A DNA stretch of 64,000 nucleotides from CAVPJC01 sp963705155 (GCA_963705155.1 CAVPJC010000022.1:186001-250000), one strand, 5' to 3'; shown: positions 17,889-28,170, counted from the stretch's first letter. A program made the numbers and translations. Notes: generated by a model not told the origin, from the sequence alone.

Positions 17889-19106
17889 CTATGGTAAGCG
17901 CATTTCAAAGCGCCACAAACCGCCTTCGTTGCGTTTGGCAATAATCGAGCTGGTTCCGATCACCTCAAACCAGGTGCTGCCAGGCTTGAAGGGGAAGGCG
18001 CTGCCATCGGTATTGGTCAGGTAAAGCACCGATTCGAGCGTCGGCCGGTTCCAGGTAACCTCATACTCCTGCCCATCGCGGAAGGCAAAAGCCTTCCCGG
18101 TGCCGGTCAGCTTGATATCAATGATCTCACTGTTGCCGCTGCTGGATTGGTAAGCGTACTCGTGCGGCGCCAACAAGACCACCACATTGCTGGCTGAAAT
18201 CTGTTGTTCATTGAGACGATCGACCAGCGGTCCGTAGGCTTCGCCGCCGCCGGTGTCTTCCTGGGTATCCTGGAAGCGCAGGTAGCGCCCGCTGGCGGCA
18301 TCAAAATCCCAACGGGTGTATGCGCTGATGGAGTACCGCACCGCCACCTGGGAGCCTGGCTGCCCGTTGGCTGGCGCTTCGTACTGGAAGCTCATGCCGT
18401 TTAAATCCTGGCGGGCATTGTTGATGCCTTTTCCCGAGGCGTATTTGCTCAGCTCCTGGGTGTTGGTGATCAGGAAGTTGAAACCGTTGGGATCCACGCG
18501 CCGCATGGGTAGAGTGGTATTACCTTCCACCACCAGCCGGTCAGCGTACTCGGCATTGAAGAGCACGTTCAGAATACGCTGGTCGGCGCCGCCAAAGGCG
18601 AAAATGCTTTTGTACATGCGGATCAATGCGCTGTCCAGCAGACGGGCTGAGCGGATGGGCCCCACCTGTTCGGCGTCGTTGCCGTAGAAAATGGTATGAA
18701 AGCGCGTCAGGCCGTTATTCTGGTAGTAATCATAGACGATATCGGCCAGTGAAATGCCCCAGGGTGGGCGCTGGCCGCGCGGGAAAAGCTGGATCTTAAC
18801 CGCCAGGGGGCGCCGCTCCAGCAAAGCCGGGTTGGTTACCTGCAGGCCGGTGAGCGGATTTACACCGGTTGGGAAGTTATCAGGCCCATAATTCTGCGGC
18901 AGGGGTGTGACGGTGAGGGTGGGGGTCTGGCTGGGCGCCGGGGTGGGGGTGGCTGTCGCCGGGATCGGGGTGCTCGTAGGCGCCTCAGTGGGTGTGGGAA
19001 TACCGGCCTCATCCAAAGTAGATGTTGCTTCTGGAGCCGGGTTGCTGGCATTGCAGGCAGCCAGGATCAAGACCAGGAGCAAGGCCAGGATCGTGCGGTT
19101 TTTCAT
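17889..19106 (-). CDS. DUF3048 lipoprotein
   Basis: 405 residues: lipoprotein signal (LILAAC at residues 14-19), a Thr/Pro-rich linker to about residue 65, then DUF3048 with NPLTGLQVTNPALLERRP and VGPIRSARLLD, and a C-terminal domain ending GSTWFEVIGTSSII. GGAG six bases before ATG 19106 sets the start. It is a full-length paralogue of the next gene downstream; the two form an operon. Likely anchored outside the membrane. Confidence 0.88.
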   Translation of the reverse strand: MKNRTILALLLVLILAACNASNPAPEATSTLDEAGIPTPTEAPTSTPIPATATPTPAPSQTPTLTVTPLPQNYGPDNFPTGVNPLTGLQVTNPALLERRPLAVKIQLFPRGQRPPWGISLADIVYDYYQNNGLTRFHTIFYGNDAEQVGPIRSARLLDSALIRMYKSIFAFGGADQRILNVLFNAEYADRLVVEGNTTLPMRRVDPNGFNFLITNTQELSKYASGKGINNARQDLNGMSFQYEAPANGQPGSQVAVRYSISAYTRWDFDAASGRYLRFQDTQEDTGGGEAYGPLVDRLNEQQISASNVVVLLAPHEYAYQSSSGNSEIIDIKLTGTGKAFAFRDGQEYEVTWNRPTLESVLYLTNTDGSAFPFKPGSTWFEVIGTSSIIAKRNEGGLWRFEMRLP

Positions 19107-19173
19107 TTTTATCTCCATTTCAGGCATTATTTTGGCAATCATACCTCAAACAAGGGCCTTTGCCAATTGCCGC

Positions 19174-19201
19174 TTGCGTTTTTATGGAAAAGCCCTATAA
19201 T
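19174..19201 (+). promoter_or_regulatory. Promoter of DUF2085 gene, near-leaderless
   Basis: TTGCGT (19174-19179) and a perfect TATAAT (19196-19201), 16 bases apart. The expected start (about 19208) is nearly at ATG 19211, so the transcript would have almost no 5' leader. Confidence 0.55.
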
Positions 19202-19210
19202 TCAGAGAAT

Positions 19211-20029
19211 ATGGAACAAGTCCTGGCGGCGTTGGACCTCGGAAAGGTCCCCTGGAAAAAACCGCTTCTGCTTGTGGTAGGGGTGCTGCTGGTTGGCTGG
19301 TTGTTAAACACACCTGCCGGGCTGTTAGGGAAGGCAGATGCAGTGGGCTATGCTGTCTGTCACCGGATCAGCCTGCGCTCTTTTCACCTGGGTGATCGCG
19401 TATTGCCGTTATGCGCCCGCTGCAGCGGCATGTATCTGGGCGCCATGCTGGGCCTGGCGTTTCAATGGCTGGCAGGCAGGCGCCGTTCGGGCATGCCGCC
19501 CGTGCGCGTGCTGGTGGTGCTGGGTTTGTTTGTAGGCGCCTTTGGTGTGGATGGCGTCAATTCTTACCTGCACCTGTTCCCGGGAGCGCCTTCCCTTTAT
19601 GAGCCGCAAAACTGGCTGCGTTTGTTGACCGGCAGCGGTATGGGGCTTGTGATCGCCGCAATGATCTTCCCTGCATTTAACCAAACAGTCTGGAAAGATG
19701 TCCGTCCTGAGGCAGCTCTGGGTGGATTAAAACCCATGGCATTGCTGGTGGCTCTCACGCTGCTTTTGGATTTTATGCTGTTAAGCGAGAACTCGCTGAT
19801 CCTGTATCCTCTGGCGCTGATCAGCGCCGCCGGGGTGCTGGTCATTTTGACCATGGTGTACAGCATGATCTGGTTGATGCTGCTGCGGGCAGAAAACCGC
19901 ATCGTGCGCGTCCAACAGATGCTCTTCCCTCTGGTGGGCGGTTTTGGCCTGGCTTTAGCGCAGATTGCGCTGTTGGATGCCCTGCGTTACGTGTTCACGG
20001 GCACATGGGATGGGTTTCACCTGGGTTGA
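19211..20029 (+). CDS. DUF2085 membrane protein
   Basis: 272 residues, about seven hydrophobic segments. The DUF2085 signature is clear: CHRISLRSFHLG followed by LPLCARCSGMYLGA, with conserved Cys and His that suggest a metal or redox site. An alternative in-frame ATG at 19184 lies upstream of the probable -10 box, so 19211 is preferred. The next gene starts eight bases after its stop. Confidence 0.82.
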   Translation: MEQVLAALDLGKVPWKKPLLLVVGVLLVGWLLNTPAGLLGKADAVGYAVCHRISLRSFHLGDRVLPLCARCSGMYLGAMLGLAFQWLAGRRRSGMPPVRVLVVLGLFVGAFGVDGVNSYLHLFPGAPSLYEPQNWLRLLTGSGMGLVIAAMIFPAFNQTVWKDVRPEAALGGLKPMALLVALTLLLDFMLLSENSLILYPLALISAAGVLVILTMVYSMIWLMLLRAENRIVRVQQMLFPLVGGFGLALAQIALLDALRYVFTGTWDGFHLG

Positions 20030-20036
20030 GGAAACA

Positions 20037-20606
20037 ATGGAACTGTTGACAGGCATTTTCTCTGCTTTTGGGCTTTCAGCCAGCGCTGGTCTGAATGCCT
20101 ACATTCCGTTGTTGGTGATTGCTCTGCTGGGGCGGTTTACCGACGTGATTGAGCTGAGCGAACCGTGGAACACCCTGGAAAGCTGGTGGATCATCGGACT
20201 GCTGCTGCTGCTTTCGTTGATCGAGTTTTTTGCGGATAAAGCCCCGGCGGTCAACCATGTGAACGACCTGATCCAGACGTTCGTGCGCCCGGTGGCGGGG
20301 GCAATTGTGTTTGCTGCCAGCGCCAATGTCTTCACCGAGATCCATCCGGTGCTTTCGCTGGGCGCCGGTTTGCTGGTTGCCGGGAGTGTGCATGCCGCGA
20401 AATCGCTGGCGCTGCGCCCTGCGGTGACGGCAACCACAGGCGGAGCGGCAAATGTGCCGGTCAGTATTCTGGAAGATGTCATTTCGACTGTTTTGTCGAT
20501 CTTATCGGTGCTTATTCCTGTTTTTATCGGTGTTACGCTGGTGTTGTTTGTGTCCTGGATTATCTGGATGATGTGGCGGCGGATCAACTCAACCCAGGCG
20601 GTATGA
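20037..20606 (+). CDS. DUF4126 membrane protein
   Basis: 189 residues, four to five hydrophobic helices, with the DUF4126 pattern FGLSASAGLNAYIPLL, EFFADKAPAVNHV and VHAAKSLALRP. TGAGGA precedes ATG 20037. Co-transcribed with the DUF2085 gene. Function unknown. Confidence 0.82.
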   Translation: MELLTGIFSAFGLSASAGLNAYIPLLVIALLGRFTDVIELSEPWNTLESWWIIGLLLLLSLIEFFADKAPAVNHVNDLIQTFVRPVAGAIVFAASANVFTEIHPVLSLGAGLLVAGSVHAAKSLALRPAVTATTGGAANVPVSILEDVISTVLSILSVLIPVFIGVTLVLFVSWIIWMMWRRINSTQAV

Positions 20607-20640
20607 GCTTGATCTCTAAACTTTGAACAGGAGGCAGGAA

Positions 20641-20997
20641 ATGTCTTACCAGACTTCACAAGGTGGCTACAATCCAGCACCTCCCAACAGCAGCACGGCC
20701 TTGATCGCCTTGATTGCCGGCATTCTCGGGCTGACGTTTATCCCTGTGATCGGAAGTATTGTGGCTGTCATCACCGGGCCGATGGCAAAGAAAGAGATCC
20801 GTGAGAGCGCAGGCGCCCTGAGCGGCGATGGGCTGGCGACCGCCGGGATTGTGCTGGGTTGGATCGGCATCGCCCTGACCATTCTGGGGATTTGTGGCTT
20901 TGGCCTGGTATTTGCCATCCCGGTGTGCATCGCTTTCTTTGCGAATACCAGCAGTAATCTGGATCTGCTGCTGCCATCGCTGCTTTTAATTTTCTAA
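20641..20997 (+). CDS. DUF4190-type small membrane protein
   Basis: 118 residues: a polar Gln/Pro/Ser-rich N-terminus, then two transmembrane helices separated by GPMAKKEIRES and a GWIGIALTILG segment typical of DUF4190 proteins. AGGAGG precedes ATG 20641. Function unknown; in the same orientation as the preceding membrane proteins. Confidence 0.75.
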   Translation: MSYQTSQGGYNPAPPNSSTALIALIAGILGLTFIPVIGSIVAVITGPMAKKEIRESAGALSGDGLATAGIVLGWIGIALTILGICGFGLVFAIPVCIAFFANTSSNLDLLLPSLLLIF

Positions 20998-21059
20998 AAA
21001 TCAGGGTTGTGCCTGTTGCAAACGGTTCCCGATTATCTCGATCAAAAGGAGAATGAGAA

Positions 21060-21257
21060 ATGTCTGACGATTTTGGTATGCCCATTACGCCGCTGGAAGA
21101 ACCCAAAAAGAAAAGCAATGTTCCCCTGATTATTGCCATTGTGGTGATTGTGCTGCTGTGCTGCTGCTGTGCTGCCGCTGCTGCCGGTTATTATCTCTGG
21201 GAAAATGGCGATCAAATTTTTGGCCTTACCCTGCAGCAAGTTAACCTGCTGTTGTAA
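21060..21257 (+). CDS. Small single-helix protein with Cys cluster
   Basis: 65 residues: acidic N-terminus, lysine-rich junction (EEPKKKS), one transmembrane helix containing four consecutive cysteines then an Ala run, and a short outer tail. A good AAAGGAGAA ribosome site supports it. No family recognised; the Cys run could be lipidated or metal binding, but nothing proves it. Confidence 0.65.
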   Translation: MSDDFGMPITPLEEPKKKSNVPLIIAIVVIVLLCCCCAAAAAGYYLWENGDQIFGLTLQQVNLLL

Positions 21258-21295
21258 GCGTCAAAACACCCTTAAAATTCAGCCCGTATGTTTTT

Positions 21296-21322
21296 GGAAA
21301 AACCCCGGATGCGGGGTGTTTG
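21296..21322 (+). terminator. Possible terminator between convergent genes
   Basis: ACCCCG / CGGGGT stem flanked by A-rich and T-rich arms, between the small membrane protein and the convergent DUF402 gene. A short stem, so only moderately convincing. Confidence 0.4.
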
Positions 21323-21364
21323 CAGTCGATTGAGGTGCGAACACCCCTTATTCCGGTGTTTGTT

Positions 21365-21856
21365 TTAAAGCACAAAGGCAGCCCCGGGGGAGGTTTGTTC
21401 GCTACCGGTCAACAGGGAATCAAAGCGGGACTGCAGCTCCTTCAAAGCTGCCAGCGCTTGCTGGCGGGCGTCGGGGGAAATTTCCAGCAGGGTAAATTCA
21501 TCTTCATCCAGGATCATCTGCCGCCCATCCGGGAAAACCAGCAGGTCGAGGGCGAGATCAACATAGGTCAACCGATCGCCATCGATATTTGCGGGGTGGG
21601 CCACGTTGCAATACCAGCCGCGCAGGCTGCCATCTTCTCGGGCGTGGATCTGGAAGATGTTGTACCAGCGATCGGTGTAATAGGTTTCTAAGAACCGGTC
21701 GCCTGTGTGCAGCGGCATACCGTGGAACAGGCTGTCGGGACGATCGAAAAATGCCTCCAACACAAGATGATGAGGGCCGCTTTCCAGGATTTTGCCGGAA
21801 TAGCGCCAGGTTTCCTCGCCCTTGGGGTTCAATTTGATCACGGTAATAGCATCCAT
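21365..21856 (-). CDS. DUF402 domain protein
   Basis: 163 residues resembling DUF402 (FomD/NtdP-like) proteins: YYTDRWYNIFQIH, GWYCNVAHPA and YVDLALDLLVFPDG are the family core, with acidic residues expected to hold a divalent metal. Members hydrolyse nucleotide or cytidylyl phosphates. No obvious operon partner: the lipoprotein gene just upstream on the same strand is separated by a short gap. Confidence 0.8.
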   Translation of the reverse strand: MDAITVIKLNPKGEETWRYSGKILESGPHHLVLEAFFDRPDSLFHGMPLHTGDRFLETYYTDRWYNIFQIHAREDGSLRGWYCNVAHPANIDGDRLTYVDLALDLLVFPDGRQMILDEDEFTLLEISPDARQQALAALKELQSRFDSLLTGSEQTSPGAAFVL

Positions 21857-21899
21857 TTTTCTCTGCTTTCAGTAATGACGGCAAGTAATGAAGATGGAA

Positions 21900-22674
21900 T
21901 TACCGGATGCCGCTGTCGTACACGATTTGCACCCGGGTGAATTGACCCGGCATCACCGTCACTTCCTGGTCGACCGCCCGCGGATATGCGCCGGTCGATT
22001 CGGGATGCAGAGTATAAACGCCGGGTGGGAGCGATTCCTGGAAAGCGCCCGCTTTGTCAGCCTGGAATTGTTTTACCACCTGACCGGCTTGATCCAGGAT
22101 GGTGATGGTTGCCGGGTAAGGTTTGTCGGGGCAGCTCTGGTTTTCGCGCACCGGCCCGGGGCAGACCGGACCAATGAGCACCTGCCCGGTGATGCCGCTC
22201 GTCCCGGGAGCGACAGGGCTGGGACCGGCGCCGGGCGGCTCTACCAGCCGGAAGTTGTGCCCGGTATCATCCAGGTGCGCCTGCACAGGCCCCAGGGGTG
22301 TATCAAAAAAAACCAGGTAGCCGGGGGTGATCACCTGCATGCACGACTGTCCCGGTTGTGCAGCCCCCAGGCAGGAATCGGGCCACTCGACCTTCTCATG
22401 GGCGGTCAAAATGATTTGATCCTCGGAAACGTTCAGTAAATCGGCGATGTAGGTTTTGACTGGTTGGAAAACCGGCATATTATTGATGGTGATGGGGGTT
22501 TTTGGGGGGAATCGGAAGACTCGTCGCCGTGCTGGCGGCAGGTATGGGCGCCGCCGGTGAGGGGGTGGGCATCGCAATGACAGTGCTGGTTGACTGCAGC
22601 GCAGGGGGGATAATCGTGGGTGAGCAAGCTGACAGTAAAACAATCAACACAAGCCGGGTCAAGATGCGCGCCAT
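21900..22674 (-). CDS. Secreted lipoprotein, unknown function (frameshifted)
   Basis: About 257 residues after correction. ATG 22674 starts a lipoprotein signal (LVLIVLLSAC) and a Thr/Ser/Pro linker; the frame then changes at a run of six C near 22505, and one fewer C joins it to TPITINNMPVFQPVKTYIADLL and a folded part with four Cys and a final beta-rich repeat (PPGVYTLHPESTG) resembling carboxypeptidase-regulatory-like folds. I do not recognise a specific family. Confidence 0.6.
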
Positions 22675-22764
22675 ACTGTAGTTCTCCTGCTGATCAGACG
22701 CCGCTCTCGCCCGGCTTGTTCCCCCGGCTCTGCCGCCGGGTTGGTGGTGAGATGCGTACTGGCC

Positions 22765-23611
22765 TTACTTTTCTATCGGGGCGTTTACCAGGTTGCCCCA
22801 TTCGGTCCACGAGCCGTCATAGTTGCGGACATTCGGGATAACCCAGCAGGTAAGTGAGGGCAAACCAGGTATGCGAGCTGCGCTCGCCAATGCGGCAGTA
22901 GGCGATGATTTCCTTGTCTGGGGTGAATACCGTGGCCCTGATACAGGGCGCGTAGTTCATCAGGCGATTTGAAGGTGCCGTTGGCTTCATTAGTCGCCTG
23001 CGACCAGGGGATGCTGACCGCCCCGGGGATGTGTCCGCCGCGCGTGGCGCCCTCCTGGGGATAGTTGGGCATGTGCAGAAGCTCTCCGGTGTACTCTTTG
23101 GGTGAGCGTACATCCACCAGGGGGCCGCCGGTTTGGATGTGAGCAAAGACATCCTCACGATAGGCGCGCACGCTGGGATCCGGATCTTTGGCAGTGTACT
23201 TGGCTGCCGGAACCGTGGCGATCTCCCTGGTGAGCATGCGGTTTTCCTGCGTCCATTGGTGCGCCCGCCGTTCATGATCTTAACATTCTCGTGACCGTAA
23301 TAGCGAAACAGCCAGAGGGCGTAGCATGCAAACCAGTTGCTCTTGTCGCCGTAAAAAACCACGGCGGTGTCGTTGGAGATGCCCAGTTGGCTGCACAACT
23401 TCTCAAATTCAGATGGGGAGAGGAAATCACGGCGCACAGGATGCTGCAGCGTGGTGAACCAGTCCACTTTGACTGCGCCGGGGATGTGCCCGGTTTCGTA
23501 CAAAAGATAGTCTTCATCTGATTCAACAATGCGCACTTTCGGGTCGTTCATGTGCTGGGCAACCCATTCGGTTTCCACCAGGTATTCGGGGCGAGCGTAT
23601 CCCTGAGACAT
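22765..23611 (-). CDS. Thiosulfate sulfurtransferase (rhodanese), three frameshifts
   Basis: Two-domain rhodanese of about 281 residues after three single-base corrections (near 23267, 22935 and 22830). The N-domain contains YLLYETGHIPGAVKVDW and VVFYGD; the C-domain contains LVDVRSPKEYTGE, GHIPGAVSIPWSQA and the active-site loop YCRIGERSSHTW with its catalytic Cys; the true end is NYDGSWTEWGNLV followed by TAA at 22765. It would transfer sulfane sulfur to thiol acceptors. The density of indels means the reading frame needs resequencing. Confidence 0.75.
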
Positions 23612-23671
23612 TTGATACCTCCAGGTAGGGGATTATTTTAATAATTATTATAAAAAACAAACTAAAATCCG

Positions 23672-24715
23672 TCAAGCTGCGGAGAGAACCTGGAGAGTGG
23701 TCTGGGGATCAAACCCCAGGGTGATTTCTGACCCGGTTTCGGGCAGTTCGATATCGGAGGGCAGCTCAAAGCGCAATGGCAGCTGGTTCACCATGATCGT
23801 AACCAGACAGGTGCTGCCGCGAAAGGCGCGATTGGTCACGCGGCCCTTTAGATTGACTGTGTCCGGTCCAGGCAGGCGCAGGGTATCGGGGCGCAGCAAC
23901 ACCAGGACGGCGCCCTGGGCATGGTGTGAAAGCGGCAGCCTGCCAAGGGCTGTATCCACATAAGTGTTCCCATTCTCCTGAATGGCGCTGCCTTCCAGAA
24001 TGTTGGTCAGCCCCAGGAACCGCGCGGCAAACGCCGATTTTGGATGTTTGAAGATGCCCTGCGGCGAATCAATCTGCTCTACTTTTCCGGCGTTCATCAG
24101 CACCAGACGATCGGCAAGCGCAAAGGCTTCTTCCTGGTCGTGGGTGACATACAGAGCGGTTTGCTGTGTGATGCGTAAGATTTCGCCCAGATCGATCACC
24201 AGCCGCTCACGCAGGGTACGATCCAGGGAACCCAACGGCTCATCGAGCATCAACAGACGCGGGCGTGGCGCCAGCGAACGCGCCAGAGCCACGCGCTGCT
24301 GCTCGCCGCCGGAGAGCGTGTTGACATCTCTGCGATCGAAGCCAGGCAGCCCGACCAGCACCAGGCTTTCGCTCACATTCTTTTTTATTTGGGCAAGATC
24401 CAGGTTTGCCATGCGCAAACCAAAGGCAACATTTTCAAAGACATTCAGATGTGGGAAGAGGGCAAAATCCTGGAACATCAAACCAAAGCCGCGCCGGTGC
24501 GGCGGAACCTGTTGGAGGGAATGGCCATCCCACAACACATCCCCCTGGTCTGGCATTTCCAACCCGGCAACGATATTTAATATCGTCGATTTGCCGCAGC
24601 CGCTCGGACCCAGCAAGGCAACAGTCTGGCCGTGCTCAACCGAAAACGACACGCCTGCCACAGCTCGGTGAGCGCCGAAGGATTTGTGAATGTTCTGCAG
24701 CTCAAGACCAGGCAT
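23672..24715 (-). CDS. ABC ATPase, thiamine/iron-type importer
   Basis: 347 residues. Walker A GPSGCGKST (36-44), signature LSGGEQQRVALARSL, Walker B LLMLDEPLGSLD, and a TOBE-like C-terminus (LLRPDTLRLPG). AGGATAG precedes ATG 24715; an upstream extension to 24958 overlaps the PEP carboxykinase gene and is not conserved. It is the probable ATPase for the thiamine-type permease at 26446-28170 although pckA lies between; an iron(III) or polyamine substrate is the alternative. Confidence 0.8.
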   Translation of the reverse strand: MPGLELQNIHKSFGAHRAVAGVSFSVEHGQTVALLGPSGCGKSTILNIVAGLEMPDQGDVLWDGHSLQQVPPHRRGFGLMFQDFALFPHLNVFENVAFGLRMANLDLAQIKKNVSESLVLVGLPGFDRRDVNTLSGGEQQRVALARSLAPRPRLLMLDEPLGSLDRTLRERLVIDLGEILRITQQTALYVTHDQEEAFALADRLVLMNAGKVEQIDSPQGIFKHPKSAFAARFLGLTNILEGSAIQENGNTYVDTALGRLPLSHHAQGAVLVLLRPDTLRLPGPDTVNLKGRVTNRAFRGSTCLVTIMVNQLPLRFELPSDIELPETGSEITLGFDPQTTLQVLSAA

Positions 24716-24734
24716 CAGGGCTATCCTAAAAAAA

Positions 24735-24770
24735 TCATCGGGCGAAAGCGCCGCCCGATGATTAAGGTAC
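24735..24770 (-). terminator. Terminator after pckA
   Basis: A perfect stem of about 11 bases (ATCATCGGGCG / CGCCCGATGAT) followed on the minus strand by T7, directly after the pckA stop and before the ABC ATPase gene. Confidence 0.75.
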
Positions 24771-24773
24771 TTG

Positions 24774-26376
24774 TTATGCAGGCCCGGCGGCGACCACCTC
24801 AGCCGGCACACTGCTGGCAAACTGGACGAAGTTGTCCTTGAATTTATTTGCCAGTAATTGGGCTTGCTGGTCGTAAGCCTGCGGGTCACCCCAGGTGCGG
24901 CGCGGATCCAATATCTCGGAAGGTACGCCCGGGCAGAGCTCGGGCACATCAAAACCAAAATATGGATCTTTGCGCATGGGCGCGTTGTTCAAATCGCCGC
25001 GCAAGGCCGCATGCACCAGGGCGCGGGTGTGTGGCAGATCGATGCGGTGTCCCACGCCAAATGCGCCTCCGGTCCAACCGGTGTTGACCAGCCACACCTG
25101 TGAATGGTGTCTTTTGAGTTTTTCGCCGAGCAAATCTGCATAAACGCCAGCCGGCAGCGGCAGGAAGGGAGCGCCAAAGCAGGTGGAGAAGGTGGTTTGC
25201 GGCTCGTTCCCGAGATCTTTCTCAGTTCCCGCCAGTTTGGCAGTGTAGCCAGAGAGGAAATGATACATAGCCTGGGCCGGGGTCAGGCGGGCGATTGGCG
25301 GCAGCACGCCAAAGGCATCGGCTGCCAGGAAGAACACGGTGTTCGGATGACCGGCGCGGCCAGCCGGGACGATGTTGGGGTTGAAGCCAATTGGATAGGC
25401 GGCGCGGGTGTTTTCGGTGTAGCTGGCATCGTCAAAGTCCACCCGGCGCGATTTGGCGTCGATGGATACATTTTCCAATACCGTGCCGAAGTGATGTGTG
25501 GCATTCCAGATGACAGGCTCCCATTCCTGGCGCAGGCGGATAGTCTTGGCATAACAGCCGCCTTCAAAATTGAATACGCCGTCATCACTCCAGCCATGCT
25601 CATCGTCACCGATCAGCTTCCGGTCAGGGTCGGAAACCAGGGTGGTTTTTCCGGTGCCAGACAGGCCGAAGAACAGCGCCACACCTTCATCGGCTCCTAC
25701 ATTGGCAGCGCAGTGCATCGGCAGCACGCCTTTCTGCGGCATTAAAATAGTTCAGGGCGGTGAAGATCGATTTCTTGATTTCTCCGGCGTAGCTTGTGCC
25801 GCCGATCAAGATCATGCGCTTTTCGAAGTTGAGGATGATGAAGACGTCGGAATTGGTGCCGTCAATTTCAGGGCTGGCGCGGAAAGCCGGCGCGTGGAGT
25901 ATGGTGAACTCGGGCGCATGCTCCGTTTGTTCTTCTGGTTTGACGCGCAGGAACATATTGCGTGCAAACAGGCTATGCCAGGCGTTTTCAGTGACAACCC
26001 GGATCGGCAGCCGGTACTGGGGGTGCGACACGGCGGTGGTGTCTTGGACGAAAATATCACGACCCTGGAAGTAAGCCTGCATCCGGAGAAAGAGCTGGTC
26101 ATAATGCTGCGGCGACATCGGCTTATTTACCTTGCCCCAGGCTACTTTTGAGGCGGATTCCCCGGATTGGACGATAAATTTATCGTTGGCAGAACGCCCG
26201 GTATGGATGCCGGTGCGCACTACCACTGCGCCTTCATGCGCCAGGACGCCTTCGCGGCGCGAGACGACCCGCTCGATCAGGGCCGGGGTCGTCAGGGTCC
26301 AGTACTCCATATTGAGGTTTCTCAACCCATGGTTTTCCAATCCATAGGCGCTTGCGACTCCCATGATGTTGCTCAT
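24774..26376 (-). CDS. pckA: Phosphoenolpyruvate carboxykinase (ATP), frameshifted
   Basis: About 533 residues after one correction, the normal length. The N-terminal frame (ATG 26376, GGAGG eight bases upstream) carries GRSANDKFIV and GGTSYAGEIKKSIFTALNY; the rest has the ATP-binding GLSGTGKTT, IGDDEHGW and VNTGWTGG. The break is at a run of T near 25742, where one base fewer gives NYLMPQKGVLPMHC as in other PEPCKs. It interconverts oxaloacetate and PEP. Lactate use (lutABC) nearby would feed the same gluconeogenic route. Confidence 0.88.
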
Positions 26377-26445
26377 TGCTTTGCCTCCAGATGAATAATT
26401 TGAACGATTGCGAGATATTGACCGGGTATTATATACTAAATTTCC

Positions 26446-28170
26446 TTAAAACTCGCCCACATCGGCAATCCGGAATCTCTCGATGAACAACATGCCGGCG
26501 GCAGTGATACCCATCAGAATGGTGCTGAGCGCCAGCGCCTGTCCGTAATTGAGGCTGCCTGGCTGGGAGAGATATCTGTAGATAACCACCGGCAGGGTGG
26601 GGTATTCGGGCCGGGCAAGCAGCGTGGTGGCGCCAAATTCACCCAGGGAAATCGAAAACGCAAAAATTGCAGCCGCCAGCAGGGCCCGTCCCACCAGGGG
26701 CAGCTCGATCTGATAGGCTGCCTGCCAGGGGCTTGCGCCCAGGACTGCGGCAGCCTGGCGCAGCCGCGGACGGATACTGCGCAGGGCGGGCACCAGGCTG
26801 CGCACCACAAACGGGAAGGCCACCAGCGTATGCGCCAATGGGATCAGCCAGGGGGAGGCGCGCAAATCCAGCGGCGGCGTATCCAGCGCGATGATGAAAC
26901 CCAACCCCAGGGTCACAGCCGAAGTTCCCAATGGGAGCATCAAGAGGGGCTCCATCCAGCGATTAAAGCGCGAATGGGTATTGCGGGCCAGCGACCAGGC
27001 AGCCGGCAGACCCAGGCTGAGCGCCAGGATGACAGTGAGAGCGGCATATCCCAGCGAGATGGCGATGGAGGCGGCTGGTGGGATAAAAAACAACGACCCG
27101 CGCCGGTTGATGCTGAGCTCCCGATAATAATCCAGCGTCAGGGTGAGCGTTTCAGCGCCGGTTTGCCCACTTGCGGGTTCGCTGCGCAAGAAGGAGCGTG
27201 CTGTCAGGGCCAGCAGAGGTGTGGTGAGCAAAACCAGTAAAGCACACAGGACTGCACCGGCAAAGATGCGGTCTTTGAGCAGGACCAGACGCCGGTTGGT
27301 GAAGGTTTGGGGGCGCAGGCTGAGTGGGCGCGCCAGGCGGGCAGAGAGATGGGTGTAGATCAGGGTAAATCCCAGCGTGCAGGTAAGCTGCAGCATGGAA
27401 AGCAGCGCCGCCAGGGGCAGGTTGAACAGGCTGATGGTCTGGTTATAAATTTCCACTTCCAATGTGGCAAAACGCGGCCCTCCCAGGATGAGTATGACGC
27501 CAAAGGAGGTAAAGTCAAAGATAAAAACCAGCAAGGCGGCGCTGGCAATCGCAGGCGCCAACAGTGGCAGACTGACGCGCCGGAAGGCCTGCCAGCGGCT
27601 GGCGCCCAGCACGCGGGCGGCTTGCTCTAAACGAGGGTCCAGATGTGACCAGAAATCGCCCACAGTGCGCAGCACGATGGTGGTGTTGTAAAACAAATGG
27701 GCAATCAGGATGGCCTGGATGGTGTGCAGAAATTGGATGGGGGGTTGCTCCAGACCCAGGGAACGCATCAAAAGCAGGTTGATCCAGCCACGCGGGCCAA
27801 GCAGGGCGTTGAAGCTGGCGGCGACCACCAGGGTGGGCATCACGAACGGAATACCAGCCAGCGCCTGGACGATCGCCTTGCCGCGAAACTGGAAACGCGC
27901 CAGAAGATAGGCGCCCGGCAGACCAACGAGCAGCGTCAGCAGGGTGGATAAGGCTGCCTGCCAGAAGGTAAACCAGATCACCCTCAGGGTAGCAGCCGAG
28001 GTGAGCAGCTGGTTCAGCGCGGTAAAAAGACTGTCCCGGCCTGAGATGCTGACCGTCAGGATGCTGCCCAACGGGAAGAAGTAAAAAACCCCCAGGAACC
28101 CCAGAGGCAGGATCCAAAAAAGTGCGGCGCGCAAGGCGGCGCGGGCTTCGGGGCGTCCGGCGGAGGTCAT
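26446..28170 (-). CDS. thiP: Thiamine-type ABC permease, two fused TMDs
   Basis: 574 residues with about twelve hydrophobic segments forming two binding-protein-dependent permease domains, each with an EAA-like loop (EQAARVLGASRWQAFRRVSLP and RQAAAVLGASPWQAAYQIELP). This fused layout is typical of ThiP and FbpB. The ATG overlaps the stop of the binding-protein gene, so they are coupled. Thiamine is favoured over iron because the operon starts with a TPP riboswitch. Confidence 0.82.
   Translation of the reverse strand: MTSAGRPEARAALRAALFWILPLGFLGVFYFFPLGSILTVSISGRDSLFTALNQLLTSAATLRVIWFTFWQAALSTLLTLLVGLPGAYLLARFQFRGKAIVQALAGIPFVMPTLVVAASFNALLGPRGWINLLLMRSLGLEQPPIQFLHTIQAILIAHLFYNTTIVLRTVGDFWSHLDPRLEQAARVLGASRWQAFRRVSLPLLAPAIASAALLVFIFDFTSFGVILILGGPRFATLEVEIYNQTISLFNLPLAALLSMLQLTCTLGFTLIYTHLSARLARPLSLRPQTFTNRRLVLLKDRIFAGAVLCALLVLLTTPLLALTARSFLRSEPASGQTGAETLTLTLDYYRELSINRRGSLFFIPPAASIAISLGYAALTVILALSLGLPAAWSLARNTHSRFNRWMEPLLMLPLGTSAVTLGLGFIIALDTPPLDLRASPWLIPLAHTLVAFPFVVRSLVPALRSIRPRLRQAAAVLGASPWQAAYQIELPLVGRALLAAAIFAFSISLGEFGATTLLARPEYPTLPVVIYRYLSQPGSLNYGQALALSTILMGITAAGMLFIERFRIADVGEF

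Noticed and set aside
21888..22439. Plus-strand frame over the lipoprotein gene
   Set aside because: Antisense shadow; the minus-strand reading has a lipoprotein signal and balanced composition.
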